Assembly (NCBI RefSeq): GCF_026745355.1
Contig: NC_079208.1
Location: 23,255,106-23,319,105 of the forward strand
Source of the DNA: Beta vulgaris subsp. vulgaris
Lineage: Eukaryota > Streptophyta > Magnoliopsida > Caryophyllales > Amaranthaceae
Length of the DNA stretch: 64,000 bases
Direction of reading: 5' to 3'
Shown: positions 21,917 through 34,300 of the stretch, piece by piece
Layout of the letters: the number at the start of each line of letters is the position of its first letter
How positions within the stretch are numbered: position 1 is the first letter of the stretch
Made by a program: the position numbers and the translations under genes
The notes under the pieces: generated by a model
Told to the model about the DNA's origin: nothing
Seen by the model: the letters and a program-made list of their open reading frames with translations, nothing else
The model's database searches: none

Positions 21917-23856
21917 ACAACAAGAATCCGCACTTTTAGCGTCTGAATTTACCGTCCGGCTTAATCAGACGCTAATTAGCGTCCGTTTTAGTAAAATTAG
22001 CGCCCGTCACTTGTACGGATGCTAATTAGCGTCCACTTCCAAAAATTAGCGTCCGCTTTAGAAAGCGGACGCTAATTAGCGTCCATTTTTTGAAAATTAG
22101 CACGTTTTTAGACGGACGCTAATTAGCGTCCGCTATCTAAAATTTAACGTCTGTGGAACGGACGCTATTTTGACGGCCTAAAAGTCGACCCTTCATTATA
22201 TCCTCTCATTCTCTATCTCACCTTTCATTCTCTCACCTCCCTTATCTTCTCTCTCATATCTCTCCTCCCCTTCATCAGTCACGCATCTCACTCTCTCTCA
22301 TTCCCTTCATTTTCTCTCTCTTTATTCACTCAAAATTTTCTCTCACATCTATTTACTCTCTTTACTCTCTTTTCTCTCTCATCTCTCCTTCTCTTTTTTT
22401 CTCTCTTCTGGATCTGGAAACACAACCGCTTCGATTTGAAGGTAAGTGGGTTATTTTGTTTTTGTTTCTTGTTTCCGTTTCTGGTTTTTGATTTTGTTTT
22501 TTTCATTTCTCTGATTTTGATTTTCGTTTTTTCATTTATCGGTTTTTGATATATCTTTTTTTTTCGATTTTTGATTTTTGTTTTTTGCTTAATTCATTTG
22601 TTTCTTTTGGTTTGATTTTCGGTTTTTAGTTTTGTCCATTTTAAATAAATTTTCGTCTAAATTTTTGGATTTGTGGGTTATGGATCTGTGTTCATTTCTT
22701 GGTTGGTTAAGGGTTATGAATCTGGGTTGTTAATTTTGTTGTTTGGGTGGGTTGGTTTGATCTGGGATGTGGGGGTACTGGGTTATTTGGGTTTTTTGAT
22801 TTTTGATTTTTAGTTATTGGTTTTTCTCATAATGGTTTTCGTTTTCTGATTTTTAAATTTTTTATTTTCGTTTTTTTGTTTTTCGTTTTTATGCATTCGA
22901 TTTTTCATTCTTTGGTATTCAATGTTTCGTTTTTGGGAATCAGTTTTTCTTTTTTTTCTTTTTTTGGGAATCAGTTTTTCTTCTTTTTCTTTTTTTATGT
23001 TTTTTTGGAAAACATTCTGTATAAAATTTAGGGGTTATTATTTGGAAAATATTTTGATTTTGTTCTACATATTTGCTGCAGATAGAAGATCTTCAGGGTT
23101 TGTTCCTGATTTAAAGTTGGATATCTTCAAGATTGGAGTTGGATTTGAGCTCCAGATTATGGATTCTTGTACCTGCAATATTGAATTTGGAGTGTAACTT
23201 TTTAATTTTGTTGTTTCAGATTGTATTATTATGGGATATTTTCCAATATATTGTATAAGTATTTTTATATTTAAATAAAATATTTCATCTCTCATTTGTT
23301 TGTACTTATTTAGCTTATAATTGGTTTGTATTATTGGTATTTAATAACTGTTATAATAATTAAGAGTGAACTTCAAAAAGCAAAAATGGAAAAAAGCAAA
23401 AGTTCAATTCTCAATTTTTGTTATTCTAACAATGTTCATTTTGAAATAATAATTGAAAGTAAATAAAATGAATTAAATAAAAATAATAAAGTAAGTGAAA
23501 GATGTCCTATATTGAAATTGAAAGTACCTTGGCAAGTGAAAGCTGATCATGAGGAGGTCTGTTTTAGCATCCGCTTCACAACTTTAGCGTCCGACATTAA
23601 TCGGACGCTAATTAGCGTCCGACAGTAATAATCGGACGCTAATTAGCGTCCGACCTTACAGTCGGACGCTAAAGTTGAAATTTCGGACGCTAATTTTTTA
23701 GCGTCCGCTTAGCGGACGCTAATTGGTCAATTAGCGACTAGGGGTTTTGCATCAGCCTTTTAGCGTCCGTTGACGGACGCTAATCTCTTTAGCGTCCGAT
23801 CCCGTGTTTTTAGCGTCCGATTTTGGCGGACGGAAATTAGTGACATTCTTGTTGTG
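21917..23856. mobile_element. CACTA-2: small non-autonomous CACTA-like element, 1940 bp
   Basis: Terminal inverted repeats CACAACAAGAAT / ATTCTTGTTGTG with a 3-bp TGA duplication (21914-21916, 23857-23859). Subterminal arrays of TTAGCGTCCG / CGGACGCTAA occur at 21935-22170 and 23565-23835. The target without the insertion is seen at about 42352-42420, where the flanks read through once. There is no transposase. The interior holds a CT-rich leader, a splice donor-like site and a short 3' exon-like stretch, and no convincing ORF. Confidence 0.85.
22180..23200 (+). other. Transcription-unit-like interior of CACTA-2, non-coding
   Basis: 22190-22440 is a CT-rich leader-like stretch ending GATTTGAAG|GTAAGTGGG. 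A T-rich intron-like region follows to about 23080 (TTTGCTGCAG). Then come about 115 bp of balanced composition up to a stop at about 23196. It resembles 5' UTR, intron and terminal exon of a plant gene with no usable coding sequence. Confidence 0.35.
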
Positions 23857-23938
23857 TGAGCCGTAGTTGAGAGTAAAAAGTTGGGCGACGCCCATACTAG
23901 CGATGGGCGATGCAATGGAATTGATGCTTTTTGGGTAC

Positions 23939-24495
23939 CATCTGACACTTAGCAAAGTTTGACTATGTGGTTGACGTAGCCCCATTGGGCTAAGAAGCCC
24001 CATCTGAGGAAACAAGGGAGGATGACCGTCACCCATTAAGGGCGAAGCTCGTTTGTTTGCATCTGACACTTAGCTAAATTGGACTAAGTGGATGATGTTG
24101 CCATATGGGGCTAAAAGCCCCATGTAAAGGTCAACAAGAGAAGTGACTGTCTCCCGGCGAGGGCGAGGCAAGGTGTTTGCATCTGACACTTAGTTAAAAT
24201 ATGTGGCTAAGTGGATGATATTGCTATATGGGGCTAAAAGCCCCACGTAGGGGTCAACAAGAGAAGTGTATGTCGCCCGGCGAGGGCAGGGCAAGGTGTT
24301 TGCATCTGACACTTAGTCAAGACATTTGGCTAAGTGGATGATGTTGCTCTATGGGGTTAAAGGCCCCACGTAGAGGTCAACAAGAGAAGTGTCCGTCGCC
24401 CGGCGAGGGCGAGGCAAGGTGTTTGCATCTGACACTTAGTCAAAATATGTGGCTAAGTGGATGATATTGCTCTATGGGGCTAAAAACCCCACTTC
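23939..24495 (+). repeat. ~120-bp tandem repeat array, 5 copies
   Basis: CATCTGACACTTAG starts at 23939, 24060, 24180, 24303 and 24426, giving units of 120-123 bp; the last unit is partial. Units share GTGGATGATNTTGC, TATGGGGCTAAAAGCCCC and GTCAACAAGAGAAGTG. A single copy of this unit is present in the LTR-like sequence at about 42472. Confidence 0.9.
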
Positions 24496-24499
24496 GTAC

Positions 24500-27016
24500 A
24501 CATCACTTTGTCATTTACCAAGCAAGTCATCCTTCTAATTTTGTACTGTTTAATACACTTCTAAAGCTAGTAAGCTACTCACCACAAATATAAATTTGTG
24601 ATAATGAACGATAGCACAAAGGTGATTAGATGGGCGAGTCAGACCGAGCTTACATATGAAAAGGTCATGACTGAATTTGCAAAATTTAAAGCGGGTGTTG
24701 CAGATTAGCAGGCTTTATTCATACTTGTTCAGGTCTCAAACTAACAACTCGTTTTTAAAAAGTTGTTTAAACTTTCACTCTTTCGACCTGACAGGCCGGT
24801 TACGCGACGAATAACTCTATTGGTATCAGGTTATTTATTCACTAGGTAGATGTAGCAATTTCCGAGAGCAAAGTATGAGCGAGATATGTATAAGAGGGGG
24901 TAAGGGTGGGCTACAAATTCTTTGGCTTTATGTAGTGTCAAATCTTTATAATAGTTTCAAATTCTACATTAAAGTGCAAAAGAATATGCAGTGATTGCCA
25001 ACTTTAATTGGGTTATTGACACTGCTCCCCTCTTTGCTTTTTTGGGTGCTAGAGTCAAACTTTGGAGTCAGGAGTCAGGACGCTCCTCTTACCCCTTTTT
25101 GCTTGCATCGCTCTCTTATCACTTGGATAGTTGTTATATTGCATTTGCATTGGTGCTATTTTTATACAATTTGCTTACTTTTGCTTGACATCGCGTGGCT
25201 CAATAGCCTGACTATTTTTCATGGGTGTTTACATGAATTCTATGGTCCACTTTTTATATTTTAGTAGTACAAACTATGGTATAAGTATATTGATATCAAA
25301 CTTATGTTGGATGTATATTTTAAAATGTATGAGATAGAGTTTGTATGTATTGTTTTGAGGTGATAATGGCCATGATCACACGCAATTCACACTCTACTAT
25401 ATGTTTAGTTGGAGTAGAGGTGTGATGGGCAACCGCTTGGATTAGGTGGTAAGGATTTTGTTCGAGGTGATTATGTTAAGACCACATTATAGCTAAGTCG
25501 AGTCTCAGTCGGAAATCTTAATCCTTGACATAGCCTAAAACTTCATGGCGAGAAAGTATATCTAAATCGAACAAAAGTGGTCAAGTATGTATAAGACAAG
25601 AATACAACCCGACTTCAGGTGTTGAAACGTACTGTTAAAGAAACTTATTCAACTTAGGTTCAGAGAAAAATGAGCATATATTATTTAACTCTATTGCACA
25701 CCACAAATATAAATGTTGTTAGGTTCAAAGCTGCACAACATATGTGACCTAATTCATGTAATTTGAACATAATACTCTAGTTTTTATAACACAACCTTTA
25801 TAAAAAAAAACTTCGAGCCATATACAAGTAAACAAAGATAAGCCAACACCAATTGAATGCAATAAAAGTTCAATAAAACAAACATCTTAAATATGTATCA
25901 CTCTTGAAGAATTAAAAATTGATAAGAATTTAAAGATTTGGGTTGGCTCGGTCGATAACGCCACATTTATTTGGATTTTGCCCCCTCACGGCCCTGACCC
26001 TTACTGTTTAAGGCTCTAAGATAGGGTTTTGACCGTTTATAATCGTGACGATAGACCAATCTATTAGTCAAGTTAAATTAAGATTAACAATTCTTAACTC
26101 CATCCTTCAATTTAGGATACCAACTCACACACTTTTACTAAAATATATCAAATATTTACCTTCATTCTAAAAGGTTCAAAGTAGATCATGTGGACAAAAT
26201 GCTTGATGACCGACTAAATTAGAAATAGTGTGAACTTGGAAAAGAATTTTAGTACGTAGTCTTATTAACTAGAACGTGCATTGCATTTGCATTGGATCCT
26301 CCAAACTCACGATCACTATTAGAGAATTGGAAACTGGTCAATCAGATCACTTTGAACGACCCATGTTTTATACAATGCAGTGGCTTTTGCTATCCACACA
26401 CACTCATACACAAAAGATGAAATTACATACTTCAATTATTATAAGTTGTGCAACAGATTTTATTGAGTATATATGTCTTTGCTTTTGGTTCAGATTTGAT
26501 TGGCTTATAATTGAACCTTTAGAATTCAAGGGGGAAAAAAAAGGCTTTGAATAGTTGATGATATTATGACATCATCTTCGTTTCTTAAAGTAGCACCTTT
26601 TATCCTGAAAAATTAACGCAACATTAAGATTCTTCTTTTGAGATACATTGAATTGAATTGGACTTTAGTACAAAGTTGAACTGAATTTGGTTAAGCTCAA
26701 CTAAACTGAGAATAACCTCAAAAGAACAAGGTCTAATCAATCCACATGCACTAAGGCCTTATTCACCTCAATTTATTTAAAATTTCCGTAAAGTTATGTA
26801 CTGTAAAAATAATATATCCTCAAGGGTTTTAGCCAAAACAAGTTCAGTTCATAAAAATAAGTTCAATTCTGTAAAAATGAGTTCAGTTCAGCAGAGATCA
26901 ATTGACGAGAAAAGAGACTAAAACATTCAGCAAGCTCCAATTAATTGGATAAGATTTGAATAACCATTTTTAGCGAGGCGGATGATTAATTCAATTCACA
27001 CATAATAATCAAGTCA
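24500..27016. other. Unassigned AT-rich sequence, probable retroelement debris
   Basis: No ORF that looks real. 24515-24550 (AAGTCATCCTTCTAATTTTG) is related to 21838-21860, so the LTR-derived sequence continues a little. The rest is unrecognised. Confidence 0.5.
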
Positions 27017-27297
27017 TCTATATACTATATATAAAGGGAAGAGGGTGTTTGGTTGATAAATTTCAGTTGACCAAAATACCCTCTTCTTTTATAATAAGTA
27101 CGCGTATATTGATAACTAATAAAAAAAATAACATTAAAAAAAACATACAATCTTTATAAAAAAAAAAAGTCAAAATCAAAACTAAAATGATAATCCTTCC
27201 AAAAGAACTAAAATGATAAACCAATTTATACAACGCAAGATATACTCTAAAATTATTCTCTAAAATTGTGCACGCATTACGTGCGCTTTCATACTAG
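27017..27297 (+). mobile_element. Non-autonomous Helitron, 281 bp
   Basis: Starts TCTATATACTATATATAAAG after an A (27016) and ends CTAG before a T (27298), the Helitron A|T insertion rule. About 10 nt before CTAG is a hairpin GCACG-CATTA-CGTGC (27270-27284). No coding content. Confidence 0.7.
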
Positions 27298-28567
27298 TAT
27301 ATTAAAACCTTTAGGCTTTATTATGTTATAAACCATTCAAAGTTTTCAACTAGTATATGTTATAGGTGTTTCTGCTCACAGAAACTAAGGAAATAGATAT
27401 GAATAATAAGGGGATGCCTTAGCTGAAGATGTGTCATGTTGTCCTCTCCTCGCCCTGCAAAACGAATACGGGTCACTGGCCCGGGGGGTGAGCCCGGGAA
27501 AGCCCCTCCGAAGCTTAAGTTAGCTGAGGGATTTTAATAAAAAGTATGTAGATAGAATCGCCCTTTTTAGTAGTAATTAGTTACCTTTTTCAGGAAAGGT
27601 TGACTTGTTTTTATAGAGGTCAATGTGCAGGAACCTTTCCTCTTTTGTCGATGTGGGACATATGATAGATGCTTGCCATTTTGGGCTGGTTAGGCTAACT
27701 GAGTAGGAACAATAAGCCCCACGCTCAATATGCGAGGTAGGACTATCCCGTAGATCGGATGTTGAGCGGAAATAATTGATCACTTGTAATAGAATCTTCA
27801 AGCCCCGAGGGTACTTTGAATATTCCATGAGTTGGAAATTAATGTTGATAATGTGATGCAAAGTATTTATCACTTCACACTTTGTCTCAATAAGACTAGT
27901 TGCTTTGTCATATGCTTCGCTAGTGGAAATGTTCGCCCCACACTCAGATGACGTACCCTTAATTAAATTTCATGTATGCATGCTTCAATTGTATTTAATG
28001 TGTGGCTTTATTCAGTTGATATCACGATGTAGTAAAATACCAACGCCATGCATATGCTGAATAGTCATAACGCCATGCATACATATTTACCCACTGCATA
28101 ACTTAGAATATTTTCAACGCCATGAGTATTGAAGCCATGAACCACTTTAAGCTGTATATTTACTAAAACCATTCGCCTAGTAGCAAGAGAGAAGGAAATG
28201 TCTCGGTGAAAGTCATTTTTGGTACTAGATAAATACCAATTCCCAGCCGTTAGACTGTCAAGCACTCAAGCTAGCTAAAGGAGCATGACAAGAAACGTTG
28301 AGGATTGCATGTCCAACTCATTTGAAAGGTAAATGGAGGGCGCTGTCGCCCACTTCACTTCATGGCTAGTGGTGATATGGAGAGCTTGAAAACTTCGCCC
28401 AATCAGTTTATCCCAGTATGTCTAGTAGGTAGCCTTCGATCAGTATGGCGAGCGCGAGTCCTTCGATTCATGTAATAGCAAGTATATTTAGCGAGCCTAT
28501 TAGCTAATAGTCACAGCGAGGAACAACTCGATAGACTGAAGGCGAGAGCAGTAAGTAATCCATCTTG
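27298..28567. other. LTR-like debris left of the MULE MITE
   Basis: Contains recurrent GGCGAG-type sequence also found at 40686-42865, to which it is continuous once 28568-40676 is removed. No protein-coding frame. The reverse strand near 27490-27660 has R-U5-like features (CTTAAGCTTCGGAGGGG) and a TATA box. Confidence 0.45.
27608..27658 (-). promoter_or_regulatory. snRNA-promoter-like USE + TATA pair, or a minus-strand LTR promoter
   Basis: On the minus strand TCCCACATCG (27649-27658) is followed after 33 bp by TATAAAAA (27608-27615). The sequence and spacing match the plant upstream sequence element and TATA box of Pol II-type snRNA genes. No snRNA follows downstream. An LTR promoter is the simpler reading because CTTAAGCTTCGGAGGGG, an LTR-type leader, lies about 90 bp downstream. 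Confidence 0.35.
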
Positions 28568-28777
28568 GGCTGAAATCTAAGTTGCACGGACACGAGACAC
28601 TGACACGGACACGAGGACACGAGGACACGTAGACACGGGGAAACGCAAATTCTAAAAGTGAAAAGACGCAGGGGAAACGTTAGAGAACACAATATTTTGC
28701 AGTTTTGATAGTAGATTAGGCTATATTTTTAGAAATTTAGAGATATTGAAAGGAAAATGTAAGGTTGAGAGGGAAAA

Positions 28778-29410
28778 TGTTGTAGCTTAATAAATCAACG
28801 GCTATCGTGCTGACACGTGGCCCCATCAGAGCCCTACATGTGGCATACATGCAGGGGAGAAAAAGTACAAAGGGTCTGGAAATGGCAGGCCTAAAAGTAC
28901 GTTTCTCTGAAGAAAGTGTACTAGAGGCCCCTCTCCTGGCCCCAAAAATTGTACTTAGGCCCAGTAAAAATGATCTACACCTTTTTATGAAAGTGAAGGG
29001 TGCTGACCAATTAATTACTGCCACGTGTCCCACTACTTTGATTAGCCAATCAGGTGCTCCCAAATTAGGGTGACATCAAGGCACAGCAGTCATTTCAAAC
29101 AGTATAAATAGTCCTTGGTTTCAGGGTGAAAGGTACGTTTTTCAGGGCATAGTACTGTTACTCTGTCATAAATTCTTCTCTCTCTCTCTCTACTTTCTCT
29201 CTCTAAAAGTTCCTTTACATCCCTGACATCAGACTTAAGCTTCGGAGGGGGAAATACCACCCAAACCTCCAGGGTGGGTCCCTTTTGTGCAGGTTGCTGG
29301 TCAGGAGTTTGCTTCGGGATTTGAATCAATCATTGTTGCACAAGTCTCCAATTTTAAGAACCCATCTTTGGGAGTGTGATATAAGTTTGCTAGTTTTACA
29401 CTACATAACA
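28778..29410 (+). repeat. 5' LTR of element III (633 bp)
   Basis: Compared by eye with 39880-40512 it shows about seven substitutions and no indels, i.e. about 1.1% divergence. TATA box TATAAATA at 29103-29110; a CT-rich leader follows at 29176-29210. Confidence 0.96.
29103..29110 (+). promoter_or_regulatory. TATA box of LTR, element III
   Basis: TATAAATA in the context CAGTATAAATAGTCC. The copy in the 3' LTR is at 40205-40212. Confidence 0.7.
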
Positions 29411-29412
29411 TT

Positions 29413-29430
29413 TGGCGCCGTCTGTGGGGA
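29413..29430 (+). promoter_or_regulatory. Primer-binding site of element III
   Basis: TGGCGCCGTCTGTGGGGA starts 2 bp after the 5' LTR. It is the tRNA-Asp-like primer site common in Tat-lineage Gypsy elements. Confidence 0.9.
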
Positions 29431-29439
29431 GACGCAACA

Positions 29440-31080
29440 ATGACGGACTATCACTCAGCGAATGTTGCAAGGAACAGAAGTTTTAGAGTTCAGGTGGATG
29501 ATACCGTTGATGACGAGAGACCACCTCGTGGACGGGATCAGGGCCATGCTGCCGTTCATCTAGAGGGTAGGACTGTGACTCCAGCCATCCAAGAGAATTT
29601 TGACCGTCCAGTGACAGCTGGTCATTTGGAAAATGTGTTGAATGACTTCCAGGCAAGAATGGCCGCTGTTATGGAAGAGCAGATTAAGAACAATATGTTA
29701 TTTTTTCAGATGAATCCGGAGGAGAGGCAGCTGCGCCACTCAAAGGGCGATCCCAGGAGGGTCGTCCAGGACCTAGTCGGCCACCTCGGCCAGAGTTGAC
29801 TAGGCCGCCTTCCAAAGGAAAGCAGCCAGCAGTAGTGATTCTAGGAGGAAGATGGACTGGAAACTGGTGGTCCGTCCAGCGATAATATCCCTCCTACTGG
29901 TCACATGATGGAGACTGATGCCAGGGAGTACTTGGAGGCCAAGAGGGCGGCAGCGAGCAGCGTTCGGCCTCTGGCTCCACGCCATATATGAAGGATCCGT
30001 CCTTAAGGCTCCCGTCCAGAACAGTGGTGCGAAGCCGTGGCCATCAGCTTTCCAGCCAAGGCAGGAGAAGACATTTTGCAGCCTATGGTGTACAGGCGTC
30101 AAGCCTTAGCTAACACCTCATCTAATCCGGTTTTGAAAGAGTACCGTCAGGAGCACATACCCATTGAGGGGCAGGTGGCGGCACTCCAGATCAATTGGCC
30201 CACTCCTTTCTCGGTCAGGATCATGGAGTCCCCTCCTTTCCCAAAGGTTAAGCTCCCAACCATTGAACCTTTTGACGGAACTACTGATCCGGACGATCAC
30301 CTATCAGCTTACAAGCATCAGATGTATGTCCAAGGGGTGGACGATGCTACTTGGTGTAAGAATTTTCCAGCTACTTTGAAGGGAGTAGCGCAAAAATGGT
30401 TTAACAACTTGCCACCTAACTCAGTGAACAATTTTACTGAACTTAGCATTCTATTCACCAGTCACTTTGTGGCTAATCGTCAGAACAAAAAACAAGCATG
30501 CACCTGGGAAAGGTCATCCAAGGTCCTAAGGAGGCCTTGAGAGGTTATGTGAAGGATTTAATCTAGAGGCATTGCAGATCCAAGATCTGAATGCAGGTGT
30601 GGCGTTTGACGCCTTCATCAGAGGCTAAGCCAGGAAGTTTTAAGTTTGATTTGGTGAAAAGAAAATCACTACTTTAGCGGAAGCATTGAGGGAGGCTGAA
30701 GCATTCATTCATGCCACAGAGGTTTGTGCTGAAGCAAACAGCCAGAGTGAAGAAAGTGAGAAGCTGTTCAGCCAAAAAAGAATCCGCCCAAAAGGCTGAG
30801 ACTTGGGCAATGACTTCTATGACCACCTCGTCCAAGAGAAGTAGGCGGTCAGAGCCGGCGGCCTCAGCTGAACCAATAGAGTTCAACAAAGATCAATATT
30901 CCATTTTGATGGAAATAAAAGATCAGCATGAGCTAAAGGCGCCGGCCGAAATGAAGACGCCTTACCGTAACAGAGACAAGAGCAAGTATTGTCACTTTCA
31001 CAAAGATTGTGGCATGAAACCAATGAATGCAAGCATTTGAAGCGAGCGCTAGAAGAGTTGGCTCGAAAAGGAAAATGAAC
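29440..31080 (+). pseudogene. Gag of element III, frameshifted
   Basis: The frame opens at 29440 (MTDYHSANVARN) and stays open to 29799 (coiled-coil LENVLNDFQARMAAVMEEQI). The next in-register piece is 30037-30540 with the plant Gag capsid core: PPFPKVKLPTIEPFDGTTDP, DDHLSAYKHQMYVQGV, WCKNFPATLKGVAQKWFNNL. A third piece follows at 30711-31080. It has the YCHFHKDCG part of a C-x2-H-type zinc motif, but a one-base loss destroys the rest of the motif. Gag packages the RNA into virus-like particles in the cytoplasm. At least three frame changes make this copy non-functional. Confidence 0.85.
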
Positions 31081-31349
31081 AATTACCTACCCTCGTCAGG
31101 AAGGAAGTTTCAGAAAAGGGATAACCGTCAGGAAGAAAGATGGACGGAGATAGCACGGATGATGATGTGTAATGGTCATCTCAGGAGGATTTGCGGCTGG
31201 AGGTCCAACAAATCGTGCCACAAAAACTATTTGAGGGAACTCAGCCAGGTTATGCTCACAACCAGGCCGAGTCTGATCCTTTCCAAAAATAGTGGTCAGC
31301 GAGCTGGACCGAGGGAAGATAAGGACGCCGCATGATGATCCACTAGTTG

Positions 31350-34300
31350 TGGAAATGAAGATTGCCAACCTTAGGGTTAGGCGAATTCTGATTGATATGG
31401 AAGCTCCACTGATATAATCAGTGCTGATTGTTTGTCCCTTAAAGTTTGACAAAAATGATTTGATGCCAGTCAATCATCCTATAATCGGTTTTGGCGGAGG
31501 GTCATACACCCTATGGGAACCGTCACATTGCCCGTCAGGGTTGGAGAAAAAGATGCGGCCAGACGCTTTTTGTGAAATTTTTGGTAGTACGAGACTTGAC
31601 AGCTTATAATGTCATTCTCGGACGACCTACCTTAAATCACATCAAGGCCGTCATTGTGACCCATTTAATGCTGATGAAGTTTGAATGTGTGGTGGGAAGA
31701 TTGGATCCTTTATGGAGATCAGCAAGCTGCCAGAGAATGCTATCTCACCACACTCAAACCATCATCTTGGAAAGAGAAGGCAGAGTGTCCAAAGGCCAAG
31801 AGATGATTCGGCCAAGAAGGTTAAAGGCCAGATTGTTGAGCTTAAGGAAGAAGTGAGAAGGTTCAAGATGCCTCCTTGAAGCAATCCGTCCATGCTTTTG
31901 CCTAGCAAGAAGAGAAAGTGTTTGGCAATTAAAGAAGAAAAGCATTCATCTGAGATAATGGCTATAATGGTCTGGGACTAGAACGTCCAGAACCGGTGGA
32001 AAGTCCAGTAGAGATTTGCTTAAATCCGAGCGTCCGGAAAGGACATTGAAAATTGGTCAGTTTTGAGATCAGAGATTCAGGACGCCTTAGTTGCGTTGCT
32101 GCGAGAATTCGAAGATGTGTTTGCCTATGCTGTAGAAGAGATGCCTGGGATAGACCCTGAAGTGGCCGTCCATAAGCTCAACATTGAGCCGGGGCAAAAG
32201 CCTATTCGGCAGAAGAAGAGAATCTGGGCCGGCCAGAAATAAGGCCGTTGAGAAGAAGTCCAAAAGCTGCTCAAGTCTAAGTTCATCCGGGAAACATATT
32301 ACCCAGATTGGGTAGCAAATGTTGTATGGTTCCAAAGCCGAATGGCATTGGAGAATGTGCGTTGATTATACGGATCTGAACAAGGCTTGTCCTAAGGACA
32401 GCTTCCCGTTGCCTAAAATTGATCGTCTGGTGGATTCCACGGCCGGCCATGCCCTGCTGAGCTTTATGGACGCCTATTCTGGCTTCCACAGATTCCTATG
32501 TGGCCGGATGATCAAGATAAGACTTCCTTCATTACTGAGAAAGGATTGTATGGATGGCTCAGGATGCCCTTCGGCCTAAGAAATGCGCCACCACATTTCA
32601 GAGGCTCATTAATACGGTGTTTCAGCCACAGCTTGGGCGAAATATGGAAGCCTATATCGACGACATGATCGTCAAGAGTAAAGAAGAGAAAGATCATCTG
32701 GACGATCTGAGGGAAACCTTCCTCACCTTGAGAAAATTCAAGTTGAAGCTTAATCCGCAAAAATGTGTGTTCGGCGTAGTTGCTGGGAAATTTCTGGGAT
32801 TTTTGGTTGATCAGAGAGGGATTGAGGCAAATCCCGACAAAATTCAAGCTATTATGAATATGTCTTCGCCGTCCAAGTCAAAGAAGTTCAGAGGTTGACG
32901 GGCTGTTTGGCTGCTCTTGGACGGTTTCTCTCAAAATCAGGAACAAATGTCACCATTTCTTTGCTACTATCAAGAAGAATGCCAAGTTTGAGTGGTCGGA
33001 AGAAGCTGAGGTGGCGCTTCAGCAAGTAAAGATCATCTTCGGCAGCTGCCTAGGTGATCAGTCCGGCCGAAGGTGAAGTTGTATGTATACCTGGCTGTAT
33101 CACCCTTCGCGTAAGTGCAGTCCTCTTGGCTGAAAGAGACGCGGTGCAAATACCCGTCTATTTTGTGAGCCATGTGCTGAAAGATGCGAAACAGATATTC
33201 GTCCATGAAAATTCGGCTGGCTTTGTTGATGGCTAGCCGGAAGTTAAGGCCTTACTTCTTGCCCACAGCATTCTTGTATATACAGATCAGCCGTTAGGCA
33301 AGTGTTGCATAAGATGGATGCTCTGGCCGGATGTTAAAATGGGCTGTTGAGCTTAATATGTTTGATTTAACATTTGAGCCTAGAAAGGCAATCAAGGGCC
33401 AAGCTTTGGCTGATTTTATTGTAGAGCTTACTCGGCCTACGATAGAAAGCGTCCAAGATCAGGCGGCAGGAAGGCGTCATTGGACCCTTATGGTGGACGG
33501 ATCCTCAACTGCTAACGGATGTGGGGCAGGAATCATTTTTCAATCTCCAGAAGGGGATAAGTTTGAATATGCTATGAAGTTCAAATTCCAGGCGTCCAAT
33601 AATGAAGCAGAGTATGAAGCTCTCTTAGCCGGCATAAAAATGAGTAAGCGGCTGGGGCCTTGGAAATTGAAGCTAAAACTGACTCTCTGCTGGTTGTCAG
33701 TCAAGTCAATGGTGAGTTTGAATGCAAGGAAGCGTCCATGAGCAAGTATATGAATTTGGTCAAAGAAGAGATCAAGTCTTTAAAGAGGTTCGTCCTAGAT
33801 CAGGTGATGCCCTCTCTAAACTGGCCAGCTCGGCTGAAGGAGATGTTCCTAGAACAGTCTTCTGGGAAGTAAAGGCGGCCAAGAGCATTGAGGCCGGAGA
33901 AGTCTGTTTCTCAGCCGGAGATGAGTGGATGAGTCCAATCATTGAATTCAAGAAAACCGGCCGTCTGCCTCTTGATCCAATTGAAGCCAAGTATGTGAAA
34001 GCAAGGGACAAGTGGTTTGAATTGTGGAATGAGACTCTATACAAGAAATCCTATAATCGGCCTCTTCTCAAGTGCATCAGCCGAAAGGAAGGTCTGGACG
34101 TTTTGAAGGAGTTGCATGAGGGAGCTTGTGCTTCTCACATTGGAGGAAGAGCTTTGGCAGAAAGGGCTCTCAGGACGGGCTACTTTTGGCCGTCCTTAAA
34201 AGAAGATGCACTGCTCTATGCCAAGAAGTGTGATAGTTGCCAAAAGCATGGTAATATCTATCAAAAGCCGTCCAATTACTTGACGCCCATTCTCTTTCCT

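Noticed and set aside
28585..28640. Telomere-like or satellite GACACG repeat
   Set aside because: Short, degenerate, and part of the Mutator-like MITE, with its inverted counterpart at 40585-40660.
28807..29073. 88-residue frame, repeated at 39909-40175
   Set aside because: Both lie in the U3 of element III LTRs; the similarity is LTR identity, not gene duplication.
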